NCBI GenBank assembly: GCA_017629395.1
Contig: JAGBXH010000271.1
Span: 1 to 8,267, forward strand
Direction: 5' to 3'
Source: Clostridia bacterium
GTDB lineage: Bacteria > Bacillota > Clostridia > Oscillospirales > CAG-272
DNA length: 8,267 nucleotides
The number at the start of each line of letters is the position of its first letter. The stretch's first letter is position 1. Position numbers and translations under genes: made by a program. The notes beneath the pieces were generated by a model. It saw only the letters and a list, made by a program, of their open reading frames with translations, did not search any database and was not told the origin of the DNA. Below are positions 5,775 through 8,267 of this stretch, in pieces.

Positions 5775-7250
5775 ATGAAACGACTGATTGTGCTTTTTTT
5801 ATTGCTTGCCATGCTGACCATGACGCTTGCAGCGTGCGTGGATGCGCCCGATTCAGAGGGCGAGGGAGACTCGGTTACTGCCGAAACCGAAACGCAGCAG
5901 CTTGACCATATTCCCGAGAATCTCAAATTCAACGGTGAGGACATCGTCATTCTCAGCCGCTCTCTGCAGGGCTGGACGCAGGATGAGGTCGCCGTGCCCG
6001 AGCTCAATTCCGAGCCGGTCAACGACGCCATGTTCAACCGTAATATTGTGGTAGGGGACAGACTCAACGTCAACATTGTGTCCGCGCCCATTGAGGATCC
6101 CGACCAGTTCAAGCCCATTACCGAGATTGAGCGTGTGGTCAAGGCGGGATCCGAGGATTACGATCTGGTTGCCGCCGCATGCTACGTTGCTCTGGGATCA
6201 ACTGTCAAGGGCACGTTCCTTGATCTTACCGAGCTTGAATATCTTGATCTTACGCAGGATTACTGGATGCAGGGCTATAACGACGTGATCTCTTACGGAG
6301 AAAGCCAACATTCTGCCACGGGTATGATCGCGCTGTCGACGTATCGCTTTGCATTCGTTACGATGTTCAACAAGGCTCTCTTTGATGACAAGAGCCTGCC
6401 CTACCTGTACGAGGCAGTTTCCAACAATGAATGGACGCTTGACTATCAGGCATCGCTGACCGAGGATTTTTATCAGGATCTCAACGGTGACGGCAAGCGG
6501 GACGAGGAAGACCTTTACGGTCACGTTTCCTGCCCCGGTCTGAACGTGGATGCTTATTGGAGCGCATGTGACTTGCCGCTGGTGCAAAAGGATTCCGACG
6601 GTGCGTATGCGTGGGTGCTGGATACAGGCAGACTTTCCGACGTGGTGGATAAGGTGCTGTACCTGTTCTACGAGTGCGGCGGTACGTACCTTTACAAGGA
6701 GGTTCCCAACAATACCGAGCAGGATGAGATCCGCGAGATGTTCTCGGATGGCAGAGCCGCTATGGCGACCTTGCGTCTGATTGCTGTTGAGCAGCCCGAC
6801 GTGCGTAATATGGAGCAGATGTACGGTATCGTGCCCATGCCCAAATATGATGCAAATCAAGCGGAGTACGGCACGCTGATGCACGACCAGTTCACGGTGT
6901 TCTGCATTCCCGCATCTGCGGCTGCCGAAAAGATAGAGATGATCGGTGCTACCATGGAGGTCATGGCTTCCGAATCCTTGCGTATAGTGAAGCCCGCGTA
7001 TTACGAGATCGCGCTCAAGCGCAAGTATATGAGTGACCCCGTGGCTTGGGATATGCTGGATCTGACCTTTGCCCGCGTGATTGTGGATGCGGGCGTGGTG
7101 TACGGTGAGGCGTTGGGATATCCCCATCACAATCTGCGTACCATTATTCAGGGTAAAAAGAATACCGTTGCATCCAAGTACGGTAAGATAAAGCCCAAAA
7201 TGACAAAGCAGCTCCAAAAGCTGATCACCAAGATGGATAAGTTAGAGTGA
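5775..7250 (+). CDS. Extracellular solute-binding lipoprotein (first tandem paralogue)
   Basis: A 491-residue secreted lipoprotein. The N-terminus has a basic start (MKR), a hydrophobic core and the lipobox LAAC (18-21), so Cys21 would be lipidated and the protein anchored outside the membrane. An acidic, Ser/Thr-rich linker (about 22-45) leads into the binding domain. Size and overall features fit extracellular solute-binding proteins of ABC importers, most like the family that binds sugars. Residues 235-246, DLNGDGKRDEED, form an EF-hand-like calcium loop (Asp/Asn/Asp/Gly/Asp/Asp at loop positions 1, 3, 5, 6, 9, 12), which I recall seeing in such Firmicutes proteins. The start is fixed by GGAGG (5765-5769) and by the promoter, which excludes the longer frame from 5718. 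No permease or ATPase is adjacent. A closely related gene follows under its own promoter. The ligand is unknown. Confidence 0.85.
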   Translation: MKRLIVLFLLLAMLTMTLAACVDAPDSEGEGDSVTAETETQQLDHIPENLKFNGEDIVILSRSLQGWTQDEVAVPELNSEPVNDAMFNRNIVVGDRLNVNIVSAPIEDPDQFKPITEIERVVKAGSEDYDLVAAACYVALGSTVKGTFLDLTELEYLDLTQDYWMQGYNDVISYGESQHSATGMIALSTYRFAFVTMFNKALFDDKSLPYLYEAVSNNEWTLDYQASLTEDFYQDLNGDGKRDEEDLYGHVSCPGLNVDAYWSACDLPLVQKDSDGAYAWVLDTGRLSDVVDKVLYLFYECGGTYLYKEVPNNTEQDEIREMFSDGRAAMATLRLIAVEQPDVRNMEQMYGIVPMPKYDANQAEYGTLMHDQFTVFCIPASAAAEKIEMIGATMEVMASESLRIVKPAYYEIALKRKYMSDPVAWDMLDLTFARVIVDAGVVYGEALGYPHHNLRTIIQGKKNTVASKYGKIKPKMTKQLQKLITKMDKLE

Positions 7251-7279
7251 TCTTTCCTTTATAAGTCTGTAAATTATAT

Positions 7280-7330
7280 GCCACGGCGAGGAGATTCCCT
7301 TTGCGGAAAGCACCTTGCCGTGGCGTTTTT
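7280..7330 (+). terminator. Rho-independent terminator of the first lipoprotein gene
   Basis: GCCACGGCGAGG (7280-7291) pairs with CCTTGCCGTGGC (7313-7324) over 12 bp with one G-U pair. A small inner TTCC/GGAA stem is possible, and the hairpin is followed by GTTTTT (7325-7330). It separates the two lipoprotein genes into different transcription units. Confidence 0.92.
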
Positions 7331-7334
7331 GTCC

Positions 7335-7363
7335 TTGACAAAAGGGCGGGCGTATGATATACT
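7335..7363 (+). promoter_or_regulatory. Extended -10 promoter of the second lipoprotein gene
   Basis: TTGACA (7335-7340), a 17-base spacer and TATACT (7358-7363), preceded by TATGA. The architecture matches the first lipoprotein gene's promoter, but the spacer has no palindrome. Transcription would start near 7370, about 27 nt upstream of the start codon. Confidence 0.87.
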
Positions 7364-7396
7364 GAACGTATCAAATACGGAAAGAGAGCTAACGCT

Positions 7397-8267
7397 ATGA
7401 AAAAGTTTTTGGCATTACTTTTGATCTTTGCAACGCTGGTCTCTTTATTGGTTGCTTGTGCGGAAACGGATCCTGTAGAGCAGCAAACGAGTGCCGTCAG
7501 CGAAACTGAGGAGATTTTGCAGCTGGATAACATTCCCGCAGACCTGAAGTTTGACGGGGAGGACATCGTTGTCATCAGCCGCTCCATGCAGGGCTGGACA
7601 CAGGATGAGGTATACGTGCCCGAGCTCAATTCCGAGCCGGTCAACGACGCCATGTTCAATCGTAACGTCGCGGTGAGCGATCGCCTTAACGTCAATATCG
7701 TCTCTGCTGCGATCGAGGATCCCAGTGCGTACGTGCCGGTCGAGGAGGTGCAGCGTGCCGTTAAGGCGGGCTCTGCGGATTATGATCTGCTGGCGGGTGC
7801 TGCTTACGTGGCTGCTCCTGCGGCTCTGGACGGAACGTTTTACGATCTGACCGATCTGCAGTATCTGGATCTGGAGCAGGATTACTGGATGCAGGACTAC
7901 AACGATGCCATCAGCTATCAGGGCATGCAGTTCACGGCAACCGGTATGATCGCACTCTCTACCTATCGCTTTGCCTTTGTCACGCTGTTCAACAAGGAGG
8001 AGTTTGATAATAAGGCTGTTCCTTATCTGTACGAGGCGGTGGCAAATAACGAGTGGACTCTGGATTATCAGGCAAGCCTTGCCGAGGATTTTTATCGCGA
8101 TACCAACGGCTCCGGTAAGGCGGACGAGGGCGATTTCTTTGGCTTTGTTTCCTGCTGGGGCATCAACGTGGATGCATATTGGGCATCCTGTGACATGCCT
8201 ATCGTGGAAAAGAACGCAGAAGGCGAGTATGAGTTCGTGCTGGATATTGCGCGTTACTCCGACGTGA
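7397..8267 (+). CDS. Extracellular solute-binding lipoprotein (second tandem paralogue, 3' partial)
   Basis: Translated by hand from the ATG at 7397, the frame has no stop for 290 codons and runs off the window. The signal peptide starts MKKFLALLLIF and ends in the lipobox LVAC (18-21), so Cys21 would carry the lipid, at the same position as in the first paralogue. The two proteins align without any gap from residue 1. By hand count about 187 of 290 residues are identical (64%), rising to about 70% after residue 45. The calcium-like loop at 235-246 reads DTNGSGKADEGD, with Ser replacing Asp at loop position 5. The Shine-Dalgarno is weak (AGAGAG, 7383-7388, eight bases before ATG). It would bind a ligand related to that of the first paralogue, but specificity is unknown. 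Confidence 0.88.
   Translation, partial: MKKFLALLLIFATLVSLLVACAETDPVEQQTSAVSETEEILQLDNIPADLKFDGEDIVVISRSMQGWTQDEVYVPELNSEPVNDAMFNRNVAVSDRLNVNIVSAAIEDPSAYVPVEEVQRAVKAGSADYDLLAGAAYVAAPAALDGTFYDLTDLQYLDLEQDYWMQDYNDAISYQGMQFTATGMIALSTYRFAFVTLFNKEEFDNKAVPYLYEAVANNEWTLDYQASLAEDFYRDTNGSGKADEGDFFGFVSCWGINVDAYWASCDMPIVEKNAEGEYEFVLDIARYSDV

Noticed and set aside
6198..7217. 339-codon open frame on the - strand within the first lipoprotein gene
   Set aside because: It is fully opposite a well-supported gene, with no promoter or ribosome site and a His/Ile-rich composition typical of antisense translation.
7971..8267. 98-codon + strand frame at the right edge
   Set aside because: It is out of frame with the second lipoprotein, which is open without a stop from 7397 and clearly homologous to its neighbour. 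The frame is an Arg/Ser-rich shadow.

Overview
The window looks like a chromosomal segment of a Gram-positive, probably clostridial (Firmicutes) bacterium with a G+C content slightly above 50%. The evidence is strong Shine-Dalgarno sequences, sigma-A type promoters with a TATG (TRTG-like) element before the -10 box, lipoprotein solute-binding proteins with short signal peptides, and intergenic palindromic repeats. I see no RNA gene, CRISPR array, transposase or phage gene.

Layout, left to right. (1) 1-729 (+) is the C-terminal ATPase part of an ABC exporter, cut by the window edge. A bidirectional hairpin terminator follows at 735-764. (2) 2507-775 (-) is a two-gene operon: a TIM-barrel sugar-phosphate isomerase/epimerase-like protein, then a D-2-hydroxyacid dehydrogenase-like protein, joined by an ATGA overlap. 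Its promoter matches the sigma-A consensus exactly. (3) 2508-3003 has no gene. It holds a cluster of palindromic repeats: a roughly 195-bp element with terminal inverted repeats and internal hairpins, plus three copies of a shorter GTAGGGG/CCCC palindrome. It also holds the typA terminator. (4) 4851-3004 (-) is a full-length typA/bipA. (5) 4852-5036 is a divergent promoter region with an 11-bp inverted repeat and a 12-bp palindrome. (6) 5037-5693 (+) is a HAD-family phosphatase whose terminator hairpin encloses its own stop codon. (7) 5775-7250 (+) and 7397 to the right edge (+) are two tandem paralogous solute-binding lipoproteins. They align without gaps from residue 1 over the 290 residues visible, at about 64% identity by hand count. 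Each has its own promoter, and a strong terminator separates them.

The coding content is mostly conventional. typA is housekeeping. The isomerase and dehydrogenase probably act in one oxidative or isomerising sugar or hydroxyacid pathway. The two lipoproteins probably capture a carbohydrate or similar solute, but no permease or importer ATPase is visible here. The least conventional parts are the repeat cluster at 2591-2953, the paired lipoproteins with a 45-nt identical tract, and the shared promoter architecture with palindromes in or near core elements. I did not find a clear, previously undescribed gene system.
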